Positions 1 through 7,164 of a stretch of DNA of 18,169 nt are shown piece by piece (the first letter of the stretch is position 1; each line of letters begins with the position of its first letter). The position numbers and the translations under genes were made by a program. This stretch comes from Porphyromonadaceae bacterium UBA4702 (GTDB taxonomy: Bacteria > Bacteroidota > Bacteroidia > Bacteroidales > Muribaculaceae): NCBI GenBank assembly GCA_002404675.1, contig DHKE01000051.1, positions 8,583 to 26,751 of the forward strand, in the 5' to 3' direction. The notes under the pieces were generated by a model. It did not search any database, was not told the origin of the DNA, and was given only the letters and a program-made list of their open reading frames with translations.

Positions 1-28
1 AATGACCATCCACAAAGAAATCAAATAA
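1..28 (+). CDS. rpmG: 50S ribosomal protein L33, C-terminal end only
   Basis: Only the last eight codons are inside the window. They read MTIHKEIK and stop with TAA at 26-28. This matches the characteristic end of Bacteroidota L33, which finishes in (R)VTVHKEIK. L33 is a small protein of the large ribosomal subunit. The following DUF4295 gene begins 10 bases later, which is the normal order in this phylum and supports the identification. The gene continues to the left of the window, so its start and the usual rpmB neighbour cannot be seen. Confidence 0.75.
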
Positions 29-38
29 GGAATAAGCC

Positions 39-188
39 ATGGCAAAAAAAACCGTCGCGTCTCTTCAGAAAGGTGAAGGACGCACCTACAGCAAAATCAT
101 CAAAATGGAGAAGTCTCCTAAGACCGGCGCTTATGTCTTCAAAGAGGAGATGGTGCCCAACGATGCAGTTCAGGCAGCCCTGAAGTAA
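39..188 (+). CDS. DUF4295 family small protein, ribosomal operon partner
   Basis: A 49-residue basic protein beginning MAKKTVASLQKGEGR, with KSPKTGAYVFKEEMV in the second half. This is the DUF4295 family, found in Bacteroidota directly after rpmB and rpmG. Its exact function is not known to me; the constant position beside L28 and L33 and the basic composition suggest a ribosome-associated role (inference). The ATG follows the sequence AAGGAATAAGCC, so a short purine-rich ribosome binding site is present. The gene is complete and is followed 29 bases later by a strong terminator, so it is the last gene of the operon here. An unrelated leftward reading frame covers the same bases and is a shadow. 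Confidence 0.9.
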   Translation: MAKKTVASLQKGEGRTYSKIIKMEKSPKTGAYVFKEEMVPNDAVQAALK

Positions 189-217
189 GATACCCCCCCA
201 CACAATACGATATACAA

Positions 218-252
218 GAGGATGTGCCAATCATGGCGCATCCTCTGTTTTT
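218..252 (+). terminator. Rho-independent terminator of the rpmG operon
   Basis: An 11-bp stem (GAGGATGTGCC against GGCGCATCCTC, one G-T wobble) with a six-base loop is followed by TGTTTTT. It lies just after the DUF4295 gene and would end the ribosomal protein transcript before the insertion sequence. Confidence 0.88.
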
Positions 253-282
253 ATGCACTTATTCTGGCTTGCCTCGAGTGCT

Positions 283-301
283 AACGCGAGTTCGGGATAA
301 G
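283..301 (+). repeat. IS982 left terminal inverted repeat
   Basis: AACGCGAGTTCGGGATAAG, the exact reverse complement of 1430-1448. This is the end next to the transposase stop codon. The outermost one or two bases could be flanking DNA. Confidence 0.88.
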
Positions 302-403
302 AGCAGATGCGACCAGGCGGCTTGGCAGCCGGGTGAACAGGGCATAGCAACCCGGGCGATGCCGTAGCCAGTTCGCCGTGTCCGTCCCCTTTGCTGAGTC
401 AGG

Positions 404-1324
404 TTACTGCCAGATTGTGAGCTGCCCGTCCTGGGGGCAGACGTCTAAGTCAAAGTTGACGCGGGGCTTGACCTGGAAGAAGCTGTAAGCCGCCATTGCG
501 GCGAGCAGGTTCATGATGAAGTTGTGCGTGCTGCGGTGGCGCGAGTGTACGATCTGCGCGACGTTCTTGAGCATGTCGTTGACCGATTCGATGACGCTTC
601 TCTTGCGCAGCATTATCCGGTCTCGCAGCGGCATGATTCTCGGCTTCATGTTCGAGCGCGCCGTCGTGACGATGTGCACGCCCCTGTCCCACAGCCTCCC
701 GAAGAGCGTCTGCGAGATGTAGCCCTTGTCGGCGTACAGCTTGCCGAAAAGCTTGTTAGTCAGCGTGTCTATGACCTGAGGCTCGCGGTCGTCGACGTTT
801 GCCTTTGTCAGCACGAAGTTGAGAATCTCCCCTCTCTCGTTGCACGCCAGATGCAGCTTGAAGCCCACGTACCAGCCCATTGAGCTCTTGCCCTTGCACG
901 CCAGCCCGCGGAACACCTTCAGGCTGCGCTCCCTGCGGACGTGCGCCATCGGGATGCAGGCGCTGTCGGCGAACGTTATGCCCGTGCACTCGCCGAAGCA
1001 CGCCAGGTTGAGGAACATCGCCAGCGCCGCGAAACAGCGCGGCATGACCTCCACGAAGCGGCTGTACGAGAACGTTTCGGGGAACAGGCTGCGCCAGTGC
1101 GCGCACACGCAGAGCTGGTAGTAGTGCTTGAAGTTGCGGAAGGAGTTGTAGTGGAAGCAGATCAGGATCGTGATGATTTCCGCGTCCGACATCCTGCGCC
1201 TGCGTCGGCGTTTCCGCGCTTCAGGACTCGGCTCGACGGCGTTCTTGGCGATTTCATGCTCGAATTCCTTGCAGAAGTCGTCTGCAATACAGAATATTTC
1301 GGTAACTTTGTCTTCGGCAATCAT
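404..1324 (-). CDS. IS982 family transposase
   Basis: A 306-residue DDE transposase that cuts and joins the ends of the element. An N-terminal region with a run of arginines (39-44) precedes the catalytic core. The likely triad is D120 in ITFADSACIP, D199 in KLYADKGYIS and E246 in KRSVIESVNDMLKN. The stretch VFRGLACKGKSSMGWYVGFKLHL and the C-terminal SRHRS block are typical of IS982 relatives in Bacteroidota. Length is normal for the family (about 290-310). The gene looks intact, with no frameshift or internal stop, so the element may still be active. Several long rightward reading frames across it have no family resemblance and are shadows of this high-GC gene. Confidence 0.92.
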   Translation of the reverse strand: MIAEDKVTEIFCIADDFCKEFEHEIAKNAVEPSPEARKRRRRRRMSDAEIITILICFHYNSFRNFKHYYQLCVCAHWRSLFPETFSYSRFVEVMPRCFAALAMFLNLACFGECTGITFADSACIPMAHVRRERSLKVFRGLACKGKSSMGWYVGFKLHLACNERGEILNFVLTKANVDDREPQVIDTLTNKLFGKLYADKGYISQTLFGRLWDRGVHIVTTARSNMKPRIMPLRDRIMLRKRSVIESVNDMLKNVAQIVHSRHRSTHNFIMNLLAAMAAYSFFQVKPRVNFDLDVCPQDGQLTIWQ

Positions 1325-1429
1325 GGTGTATGCTTTTGTTTTTACACCTCTAAGTTACTAAAAATCACCGAGATTGCCAAACAAACAGGCGACTTTTTCA
1401 AGCCGCCTGTATTATTTTTCGCTCCATTT

Positions 1430-1448
1430 CTTATCCCGAACTCGCGTT
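1430..1448 (-). repeat. IS982 right terminal inverted repeat
   Basis: CTTATCCCGAACTCGCGTT, matching the left repeat at all 19 positions when reversed. This is the end upstream of the transposase start. The same terminal sequence, in the opposite orientation, recurs at 3746-3775. Confidence 0.88.
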
Positions 1449-1451
1449 ATC

Positions 1452-1514
1452 ATGATTGATGTATTTAAAGGATTAAATGAGCAGCAGAAAGAGGCTGTGG
1501 CAGCAATCGACGGA
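1452..1514 (+). pseudogene. N-terminal fragment of a UvrD/PcrA-type helicase
   Basis: Starting four bases after the IS, 21 codons read MIDVFKGLNEQQKEAVAAID followed by G. LNEQQ-x-AV-xx-DG is the Q-motif that opens UvrD/PcrA/Rep superfamily 1A helicases. In intact enzymes it is followed at once by the Walker A loop, of the form GPVLVIAGAGSGKT. Here the similarity stops abruptly and the frame runs on as unrelated sequence to a stop at 1661, overlapping the next gene, so the Walker A loop and everything beyond are absent. I read it as a deletion remnant rather than a working gene. The bases 1515-1642 hold nothing else I recognise. Confidence 0.6.
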
Positions 1515-1642
1515 ATTTATAATGTAGAATCCAGCGGACTTCAAATTAAATTATTAAATTTGCACCGCCATCCGATGTTTCCAGGCTTGAGTCAACTCTG
1601 CTCGGACACACTTGATGAAACACTACAAATCTGGATAGAACT

Positions 1643-3463
1643 ATGCCTACTAAAAATATAGAACCCAAACTTCGATTAATCAGTGAGTATACACTCCTTG
1701 AAAAAGATGATGTGTTTGAGATTCCGCAATATCAACGTGCCTATTCTTGGACTATATCCCATTGCACAAAACTGTGGCAAGATATAGAATCATTTATTGA
1801 TAGTGGCGCTGAGGATCCTTATTTCTTCGGTACTATTATCGTTGATTGCTCAACTCCGAACCATCTCAGTCTTATCGATGGCCAACAACGTACCACCACG
1901 TTTTTATTATTGCTTAAAGCCCTTCAGCTTCGACTAAAGGATGTAAAGGATGCTTTGGACAAACTAGGCATTGACCCGGACACAAAAGCATTGAGGTTAG
2001 GTCTCGGTAAAAGTTACAGCACTATCCTTAAAATACTCTATAAAGCAGACGATGATAAGGAAGTCGCAATTGAAAAGTCATGGGACAATGCTCGCGGAAC
2101 TGTTATACTGAAGAATAATTCCATCAATGAACTTCATTGTGATGACTTCCAAATCATTATGAATGCCGAATCATACTGGGATGCAGAGAAGAAAGTGTAT
2201 AGAATTCCTCGAAAGCAAAAGGATAATAAATACACCAACTTTTTCCGCAACTTCAAGTATTTCCGCGATGAATTGGAGAAATACTCCGAGTCAAATCTTA
2301 ATAACTTTACCAAGGTGTTCCTGTCTAAATGTCAAATCATAGAAATCAGAAGCTGGCAGATTGAACAAGCTATCACCATGTTCAACTCTCTTAACTCGAC
2401 CGGAATGCCACTTAGCGATGCCGACATCATCTCTGCACAACTCTACTCATTCGCTGGAGAATCCGATCGAGATGGATTTATGGCTGCATGGCAGAGAATC
2501 AAAGAAATGGCAAACGAACTCGGTCAACGAAAGATTATTGACATAGACGGAGTGCTTCAGCAGTTTATGTATATGAACCGAGCTGAAAAACAGCACTACA
2601 AATTGAATGAGGTTACAACGCCAGGTCTCAGGAAATATTATCTTACCGAACACGACGAAATACTCCGCGAGCCTATGTCGCTATGCGGAAGATTTCAGAA
2701 AATCCTTGACATTTGGGACAAAATCAAGGATTATCCAATTATAAAACTGCTTTTGAAGTTTAATGAGAATTTCAAACTATTCCTCATCTGCTATCTAAAC
2801 AGATTTGATGTCGACAAAATCGACAAAGAAATTGTGCAGCCAATAGCAGAATGTATGTTACGGCTGTTCGCTATAATAGAATCAGGGGATGCTGGCTATT
2901 CAGCATCGAAATTCAAGACTTTCCTTTTCAACGAGAATTTCAAGTTTGTTGACTCGTCATATCCTTTGGTCAAGATAATAGAGGACTTCGACAATCACAT
3001 ATCCAATACATGGAAAGATGATGCCGTATACACCGACCTACACTCATACGAGAAGAATATCCTCGTCTATCTCAACGAATACCTGTATGCTAAAGAGCAA
3101 AACCGCTACTTTGACATTGATGAACGCACCAACGTGGAACACATTATGCCGGCAAGTGGTCACAATATAGAAATTATTCGTGAAGACGCCGGGATAGATG
3201 ATGATGCTGAATTTGCTGTTCTTGTCAATCAGCTTGGGAACAAAATCCTTCTTGAAGAGGCTATCAATAAATCAATTAGTAACGATTGGTTTAAGACAAA
3301 GAAAGGAAGCACACTGAAGAGTCGAAATGGTTATGTGGGTAGCAGCTTTGGTTTTGCCCTTGACCTTGCCAAATGCCCGAAAGACCGTTGGGAGAAAGAT
3401 GATATAGCTGCAGCCACCGAAGCCACCGCTCGTAGAATTACGAATTTTATTTTCAACAAATGA
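1643..3463 (+). CDS. DUF262/DUF1524 (GmrSD-like) nuclease, probable anti-phage protein
   Basis: A 606-residue protein with the two-part build of GmrSD-type enzymes. The N-terminal DUF262 (ParB-like nucleotide-hydrolysing fold) shows IPQYQRAYSW at 27-36 and the hallmark LIDGQQR at 77-83. The C-terminal DUF1524 HNH-type nuclease shows NVEHIMP at about 497-503 (E499, H500) and NQLGNKILLEEAIN at 529-542. GmrSD family members include type IV restriction enzymes that cut modified phage DNA with nucleotide-dependent activity; the substrate of this one cannot be read from sequence. It is intact. In Bacteroidota, DUF262 genes often sit among type I restriction genes, and here an hsdR remnant overlaps its 3' end, so it is probably the survivor of such a locus. 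It is more AT-rich than the flanking operons, in keeping with transfer. Confidence 0.88.
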   Translation: MPTKNIEPKLRLISEYTLLEKDDVFEIPQYQRAYSWTISHCTKLWQDIESFIDSGAEDPYFFGTIIVDCSTPNHLSLIDGQQRTTTFLLLLKALQLRLKDVKDALDKLGIDPDTKALRLGLGKSYSTILKILYKADDDKEVAIEKSWDNARGTVILKNNSINELHCDDFQIIMNAESYWDAEKKVYRIPRKQKDNKYTNFFRNFKYFRDELEKYSESNLNNFTKVFLSKCQIIEIRSWQIEQAITMFNSLNSTGMPLSDADIISAQLYSFAGESDRDGFMAAWQRIKEMANELGQRKIIDIDGVLQQFMYMNRAEKQHYKLNEVTTPGLRKYYLTEHDEILREPMSLCGRFQKILDIWDKIKDYPIIKLLLKFNENFKLFLICYLNRFDVDKIDKEIVQPIAECMLRLFAIIESGDAGYSASKFKTFLFNENFKFVDSSYPLVKIIEDFDNHISNTWKDDAVYTDLHSYEKNILVYLNEYLYAKEQNRYFDIDERTNVEHIMPASGHNIEIIREDAGIDDDAEFAVLVNQLGNKILLEEAINKSISNDWFKTKKGSTLKSRNGYVGSSFGFALDLAKCPKDRWEKDDIAAATEATARRITNFIFNK

Positions 3464-3746
3464 GCTTCCAGACAATACTCAAGAGAATGGTTTTGAGCAG
3501 TTGATAGAACGCGCTCATGTTGTTTCTGCCATTGAGTGCCGTCATGTAGACGGCATAGAGCCTACCCCCGAATTTGCCGATGTGCAGACACCTGCGCCTG
3601 TCCAGCGCTACCCAAGTATTTCATGTACCGCGAGGCAGTGGACGTGCGTCGTCTTTGGTTGTTCCTTGAATCCCCCCAAGCCGATGTTCTCGCCAAATGG
3701 CAAGGACGCGGCAAGGTCAAGGACGCTGTAGTCAGGGAACTCAAAT
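3462..3746 (+). pseudogene. Broken N-terminus of a type I restriction enzyme HsdR subunit
   Basis: Immediately after the DUF262 stop, one frame reads ELPDNTQENGFEQLIERAHV and later HVDGIEPTPEFADVQTPAP. Near 3605-3612 the similarity moves to another frame, which continues AVDVRRLWLFLESPQADVL, then VKDAVVRELKSRVRDK. Joined, the two pieces resemble the N-terminus of Bacteroidota HsdR, with its nuclease-domain lead-in of the form E-x-x-IE-x-x-L ... LWxFLE. There is no start codon in frame, one frameshift, and the gene is cut off after about 95 codons where an IS982 end begins. The missing rest would carry the PD-(D/E)XK nuclease and helicase motor. The assignment rests on remembered family sequence, not a search. 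Confidence 0.6.
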
Positions 3747-3775
3747 CGCGAGTTCGGGATAAGGTATGGGGCGAA
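3746..3775 (+). repeat. Solitary IS982 end, inverted relative to the complete copy
   Basis: The 17 bases CGCGAGTTCGGGATAAG at 3747-3763 are identical to the terminal repeat of the complete IS. The match continues imperfectly (TGG-x-GCGAAA) and resembles the inner sequence of the transposase-5' end (reverse complement of 1418-1448), not the other end. No transposase remains to its right. It points inward to the right, so the missing IS would have lain in the opposite orientation to the complete one. Confidence 0.7.
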
Positions 3776-3860
3776 ATATGTGTGCGCAGGGTGTGAGTGG
3801 GGTGACACGACAGTGTTAATATGTGAAGTCAAAATTAAGAGAATATGCATGAAACTGCCT

Positions 3861-3895
3861 GAAAAAACAATCCCGGCTGGAGGTCAGTCGGGATT
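3861..3895 (-). terminator. Rho-independent terminator of the acyltransferase-phosphoesterase-folK operon
   Basis: Read leftward, AATCCCG pairs with CGGGATT, extended inside by CTG/CAG around one mismatch, and is followed by GTTTTTTC. The folK stop codon at 3884-3886 lies inside the hairpin, so translation and termination are very close together. Confidence 0.82.
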
Positions 3896-4276
3896 TTGTG
3901 TGTTCGGGAAAAGCTGTCGGTAGCCGGTCTGGAAGAAGGCGTAGCCGAAATCTGCTGGCCTGATTACTTTGCCGTCATACATGACTATGTCGATGTCCAA
4001 CGGCACTTGGTGCAGCCGTCGCCGCTCGTCTGTTCTCCCGAATCTGACTTCTGTCTGCTTGCAGAATTGCTTGAGGTCTGCTAATTCACCAGTCCACTCT
4101 CCTGCAATGACGGCGTTGGCATACGGTTCGCCGATGCCGGACAGTGGGGTAGTGGTGTATACTGTGCTGCTTTGTGCCGTTGTGAGGACTTTGCTCATCA
4201 GCTTAATGGCTGATGCTACCGCTTCTTCGCGGTTTCCGTAATTGCTGCCGAGGCTCAAAACTACCGTGTGGTTCAT
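3884..4276 (-). CDS. folK: 6-hydroxymethyl-7,8-dihydropterin pyrophosphokinase (HPPK), short form
   Basis: A predicted 130-residue HPPK, which moves pyrophosphate from ATP to 6-hydroxymethyldihydropterin in folate synthesis. VVLSLGSNYGNREEAV opens the protein (residues 5-20), YTTTPLSG is at 40-47, and VPLDIDIVMYDG at 91-102 carries the two magnesium-binding aspartates, D94 and D96. I chose the ATG at 4276 because it overlaps the stop codon of the preceding gene as ATGA, whereas the longer frame upstream is Arg-rich shadow of that gene. At 130 residues it is clearly shorter than the E. coli enzyme (159), and the usual Arg-Trp-Gly-Pro-Arg lead-in to the aspartates is replaced by RRRLHQ. It may be a divergent working enzyme; no other HPPK can be seen here. 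Confidence 0.8.
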   Translation of the reverse strand: MNHTVVLSLGSNYGNREEAVASAIKLMSKVLTTAQSSTVYTTTPLSGIGEPYANAVIAGEWTGELADLKQFCKQTEVRFGRTDERRRLHQVPLDIDIVMYDGKVIRPADFGYAFFQTGYRQLFPNTQNPD

Positions 4277-5505
4277 TTCGCGGCGGTTGACGACAGTGTT
4301 ATTACGGTTATTTCCGGTGCTGCTCCTATGCGGTAGGGCAGGCCTACCTCGCCGCAGCCTATGTTGACGTAGCACGTCATTGGCTCGCCCTTGAGGCTAT
4401 TCTTGTGGAAGTCGCCTGCCCACTCTTCGTATTTGAGTTGCGAGGGTGACCACCGCCAACTGCCTATCTTGAAAATCATCTGCATGGCGTGTGTGTGACC
4501 CGTCAGGGTCAGGTCGATGTTGCTTGACTTGACCACAACCTGTCGCCAGTGTTCAGGGTTGTGGCTCATCAGTATCTTGAATCGGATGTCGTTCAGGTTA
4601 GTTGATGCTGTTTCTGGATAAGCCTCATCCAGTCTGCCGTACTCGCCAAAGGGGTACTCACCCCAGTTTTCCACGCCGATGAGCGGTATGGAGTCTGTGC
4701 CGCGTGTCAGGAATACGTGGGCGTTGTTTAGCATTTCCCACCCCATCTGCTGCTGATATTGCTCCAGCAGACGGCAATTCTCGAGGCGACCGTTTTCGCT
4801 GTCCCATTCCTGGTATAGTCCGTAGTCATGGTTGCCGAGCACTCCGTACACTCCGTCCGTGGCATGAAGGCGTGACAGCGTGTGTATGAACGGCTTCAAC
4901 TCGGAGGTGTTGCGGTTTACGATGTCTCCGGTAAACAAGATAATGTCTGGCTTGACTGCGTTAATGGAGTCTACGAAGCGGCTGACGAAAGTGGTGTCGT
5001 TGCCCCAGGTGCCGAGGTGGATGTCGCTGAACTGGACAATGCGGTAGCCGTCAAACGATTTCGGGATTTTGGGTGACGCCATAGTGTACTGTGTCACCTG
5101 TATCTTACGCCGACCCCATATAGTTCCCCACCAGAGCGTGAAGAACACGGTCAGCGACAATACAAGCGCGACAATAAGCCCGGCGGTTGAATGTCGCTTG
5201 TTCTTAGTCCAGATCCGCGAAACCATTGCTGCTGCAGTGACTAATATGAAAATGAACTTAGAGATATAGACGGTCAGGTAGGCATACAGCATCCACATGA
5301 CCGGCAATATCGAGCTGTCGCCGTTACGCCGGGGCAAGCAGAAAGCCACGATGAGGAACAGCCAGCACACCGCTGCCGTAGCGGCGTATATGCGTGTGTG
5401 ACGCTTGCCTCGGCGCGAGCGGTTGCGCACATAGAAATATATGTATGTGTCTGCAAGTATCGTTATCAGCGATACCACTAATATTGCTATGACCGGTACT
5501 CTCAT
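4273..5505 (-). CDS. Membrane-anchored metallophosphoesterase (YaeI/YkuE type)
   Basis: A 410-residue protein with about four N-terminal membrane segments (roughly 5-27, 41-58, 66-95 and 107-128) and a C-terminal calcineurin-like phosphoesterase domain. All the metal-binding blocks are present: FSDIHLG (D161, H163), FTGDIVNR (D194), GNHDYG (N225, H226, D227), MSHNPEHW (H315) and GHTHAMQ (H337, H339). The domain probably faces the periplasm. Relatives with this layout include YaeI/YkuE-type enzymes, and some family members act on phospholipid or lipid A precursors; the substrate here is not known. It lies 12 bases after the acyltransferase gene and overlaps folK by four bases, so the three are co-transcribed. 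Confidence 0.88.
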   Translation of the reverse strand: MRVPVIAILVVSLITILADTYIYFYVRNRSRRGKRHTRIYAATAAVCWLFLIVAFCLPRRNGDSSILPVMWMLYAYLTVYISKFIFILVTAAAMVSRIWTKNKRHSTAGLIVALVLSLTVFFTLWWGTIWGRRKIQVTQYTMASPKIPKSFDGYRIVQFSDIHLGTWGNDTTFVSRFVDSINAVKPDIILFTGDIVNRNTSELKPFIHTLSRLHATDGVYGVLGNHDYGLYQEWDSENGRLENCRLLEQYQQQMGWEMLNNAHVFLTRGTDSIPLIGVENWGEYPFGEYGRLDEAYPETASTNLNDIRFKILMSHNPEHWRQVVVKSSNIDLTLTGHTHAMQMIFKIGSWRWSPSQLKYEEWAGDFHKNSLKGEPMTCYVNIGCGEVGLPYRIGAAPEITVITLSSTAAK

Positions 5506-5517
5506 ATCCGCTGCGGA

Positions 5518-6693
5518 TTACTCAATGCCTCCCAATATCGTTTTCAGTTTGTTTTTCAATGGGTTGGCATACATGGTGAGCATCATGGTTCTGAGGAACT
5601 CATGCTCTTCGACGGTTATGTCGTCCAGGTCTATCTTGTCGAGCTGGCTGTGGATGTATTCGTTCACCTTGTCGCGGGTCTGCTCGTCATATTTGCGGGC
5701 GAAGCGTGTCGTGTCATACAGCATGTCGTATGCGACATAGTTGATGTCGAAAATCTCGTAGCTGCGGTGGATAGCCTGGTCTACGAGACAGCATACATAC
5801 CTCGCTGACTTGTTCGAGTCCTTGAAGTCCCCGATTTGGTCCAGCCGCGCATTGATGCGCGGCGTAAGCTGGAAATGCACCTTCCCCTTGAATTGCAGAA
5901 GCCCCGTTTCCATGGAAAACAAGTCGTCACGCTGCGACTTTTTGAATGCCGGGTCTCGCTGGCGCATCAGGAACTCCTTGGCTTTCAGGTAGTCATTGGG
6001 GTCATATTCGTATGAAATGGCTATAGGCATCAGGTTTATCTCTTTGACTTTCTCTATAAACGAGCCCTGGCCGCCGATCGAGAGCATCTTGACGAGCGAC
6101 TCCTGTGTATGGTCGCTGCTGTCCTTGGCTCGGCCTTCTCGCTGCGCTATCCATACGGACTCGTGCTTGTCCAAAATGGTGTAGTGGATATAGGCTGAAA
6201 GTTTCTTGGCAGCTTCAAGGCCTTCTCGCAGGCCAGTGTTGCGTTTTACGATGAAACTTTTGTTCAGACGCACCAGGTCTGTAATCCAGTCGTAAATAAG
6301 CAGGTTGTTGCCTATGGCAATCTCCGAGGAGGGGATGCCGTGCCGCAAGAAGGCGAGGTTGAGGAACGAGGCATCGAGGACTATGTCCCGGTGGTTGGTT
6401 ATGAATGTGTAGTTGAGCGAGGGGTTGAGGTATTTGATGCCTCCCATGGATATGCCTGAAGTTGTCTTTTTGGCGAGCATCTCCAGAAACGGAAACATGA
6501 CGTGCTGCTGGAAATCGTACTTGGTGTTGATGCGCAGCAACTCATCTATGAGTACTGGCACATCCTCCTTGGGCATGGTGTAGTTGACCGCATGGAGGAA
6601 ACCAGGTTCCCGGACCAGCTGCTCCATCTTCTCATGGAACACCTTGTCGTCGTATGGGGCTATGTCGCTGAAATCGAACTTGTTCTCATTCAT
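5518..6693 (-). CDS. PlsC/PlsB-like acyltransferase family protein
   Basis: A 391-residue protein with lysophosphatidate/glycerol-phosphate acyltransferase blocks: ITNHRDIVLDA at 98-108 (H101, D107), FIVKRN at 147-152, and WIAQREGRAKD at 181-191, which stands for the EGTRS block. Such enzymes move acyl groups onto glycerol phosphate or lysophospholipid at the inner membrane. The catalytic block is H-x5-D rather than the classic H-x4-D, although D103 lies two residues after the histidine; this NHRDIVLD form occurs, as I recall, in a Bacteroidota subfamily annotated as glycerol acyltransferase. No membrane segment is obvious. As the first gene of the leftward operon with a membrane phosphoesterase, it fits a role in lipid metabolism. 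The exact substrate is unknown. Confidence 0.75.
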   Translation of the reverse strand: MNENKFDFSDIAPYDDKVFHEKMEQLVREPGFLHAVNYTMPKEDVPVLIDELLRINTKYDFQQHVMFPFLEMLAKKTTSGISMGGIKYLNPSLNYTFITNHRDIVLDASFLNLAFLRHGIPSSEIAIGNNLLIYDWITDLVRLNKSFIVKRNTGLREGLEAAKKLSAYIHYTILDKHESVWIAQREGRAKDSSDHTQESLVKMLSIGGQGSFIEKVKEINLMPIAISYEYDPNDYLKAKEFLMRQRDPAFKKSQRDDLFSMETGLLQFKGKVHFQLTPRINARLDQIGDFKDSNKSARYVCCLVDQAIHRSYEIFDINYVAYDMLYDTTRFARKYDEQTRDKVNEYIHSQLDKIDLDDITVEEHEFLRTMMLTMYANPLKNKLKTILGGIE

Positions 6694-6764
6694 AACTTAT
6701 GCTTCTTCAAAAGAGTATTTTCATGGTGCCGGCATGTCTGCACAAGGCCAGCGTATATTGTTGA

Positions 6765-6772
6765 CAAAGTTA
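6765..6772 (-). promoter_or_regulatory. Candidate -7 element for the acyltransferase operon
   Basis: Read leftward, TAACTTTG matches the Bacteroidota -7 consensus TAnnTTTG exactly. It lies 71 bases before the acyltransferase start. No clear TTTG -33 element stands 19-21 bases upstream, so confidence is moderate. Confidence 0.5.
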
Positions 6773-7080
6773 ATACAAAAAACTGATACTATCGGACAGT
6801 CCTGCTCTTAAACAGACATTCTGCACGGCTCTTCGCGGGGACTTTGCCCGGTTATCACCTTATTATAGAAATATGCGCCGTCTATTAGCGCACAGCACCG
6901 CCCATTCGGTTCTGATGCAGGTGAGCAGCGGTTGTATGCTTGTATTCGCGATGCCTGTAATTAGGTCACCCCGCCCATTCTCCCTTCCCAATTTTATGTT
7001 ATACAACAGGAAATCGCCAATACAATCAAGCCTTTATGGTAATTTAACTTTTCGGGGGGGGTAGTTTGGAATGTGTGTAA

Positions 7081-7088
7081 TAACTTTG
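7081..7088 (+). promoter_or_regulatory. Candidate -7 element for gene A
   Basis: TAACTTTG, an exact match to TAnnTTTG, followed by CA. Gene A begins 76 bases downstream. The nearest TTTG (7065-7068) is only 12 bases upstream instead of about 20, and a G8 tract lies where the -33 box should be, so the promoter may be weak, activator-dependent or variable. Confidence 0.55.
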
Positions 7089-7164
7089 CACTCACAAGTC
7101 ACGCCGCCGAAACCACAACCTCGATTTCCGGCAGCAACCACAAAACGACAACACTATCAAAGTT

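Larger units (their letters stand above)
283..1448 (-). mobile_element. Complete IS982-family insertion sequence
   Basis: A 1.17-kb element bounded by perfect 19-bp terminal inverted repeats and holding one leftward transposase gene that nearly fills it. Both ends also carry the 11-mer CAGGCGGCTTG a little inside the terminus (314-324 and, inverted, 1399-1409), which may be part of the transposase binding site. At the transposase 5' end that 11-mer lies in an inverted repeat (about 1386-1409) that could shield the gene from outside transcription. I see no convincing target-site duplication: the left flank reads GAGTGCT and the right flank ATCATGA. The missing duplication, and a second copy of one IS end at 3746, suggest rearrangement after insertion. 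Confidence 0.87.
6694..7164. other. Divergent intergenic region, 471 bp
   Basis: This region separates the leftward acyltransferase operon from the rightward A-E cluster. It holds a candidate promoter element for each direction (6765-6772 leftward, 7081-7088 rightward) and a run of eight G at 7054-7061. A 63-codon rightward frame at 6873-7064 has no recognisable domain, no convincing start context and an unlikely composition, so I do not call it. I see no RNA gene here. Confidence 0.6.

Noticed and set aside
21..230. 69-codon leftward frame over the start of the window
   Set aside because: It covers the DUF4295 gene and the terminator and has no recognisable domain; it is a shadow.
276..1455. 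Target-site duplication around the complete IS982
   Set aside because: The flanks GAGTGCT and ATCATGA share no direct repeat of believable length.
524..1459. Long rightward reading frames across the IS982 element (for example 524-883 and 941-1459)
   Set aside because: They lie opposite a clear transposase gene with intact catalytic residues, have odd Arg/Val-rich composition and resemble no family I know.
6873..7064. 63-codon frame in the divergent intergenic region
   Set aside because: No start context, no family resemblance, and it runs into the promoter region of gene A.
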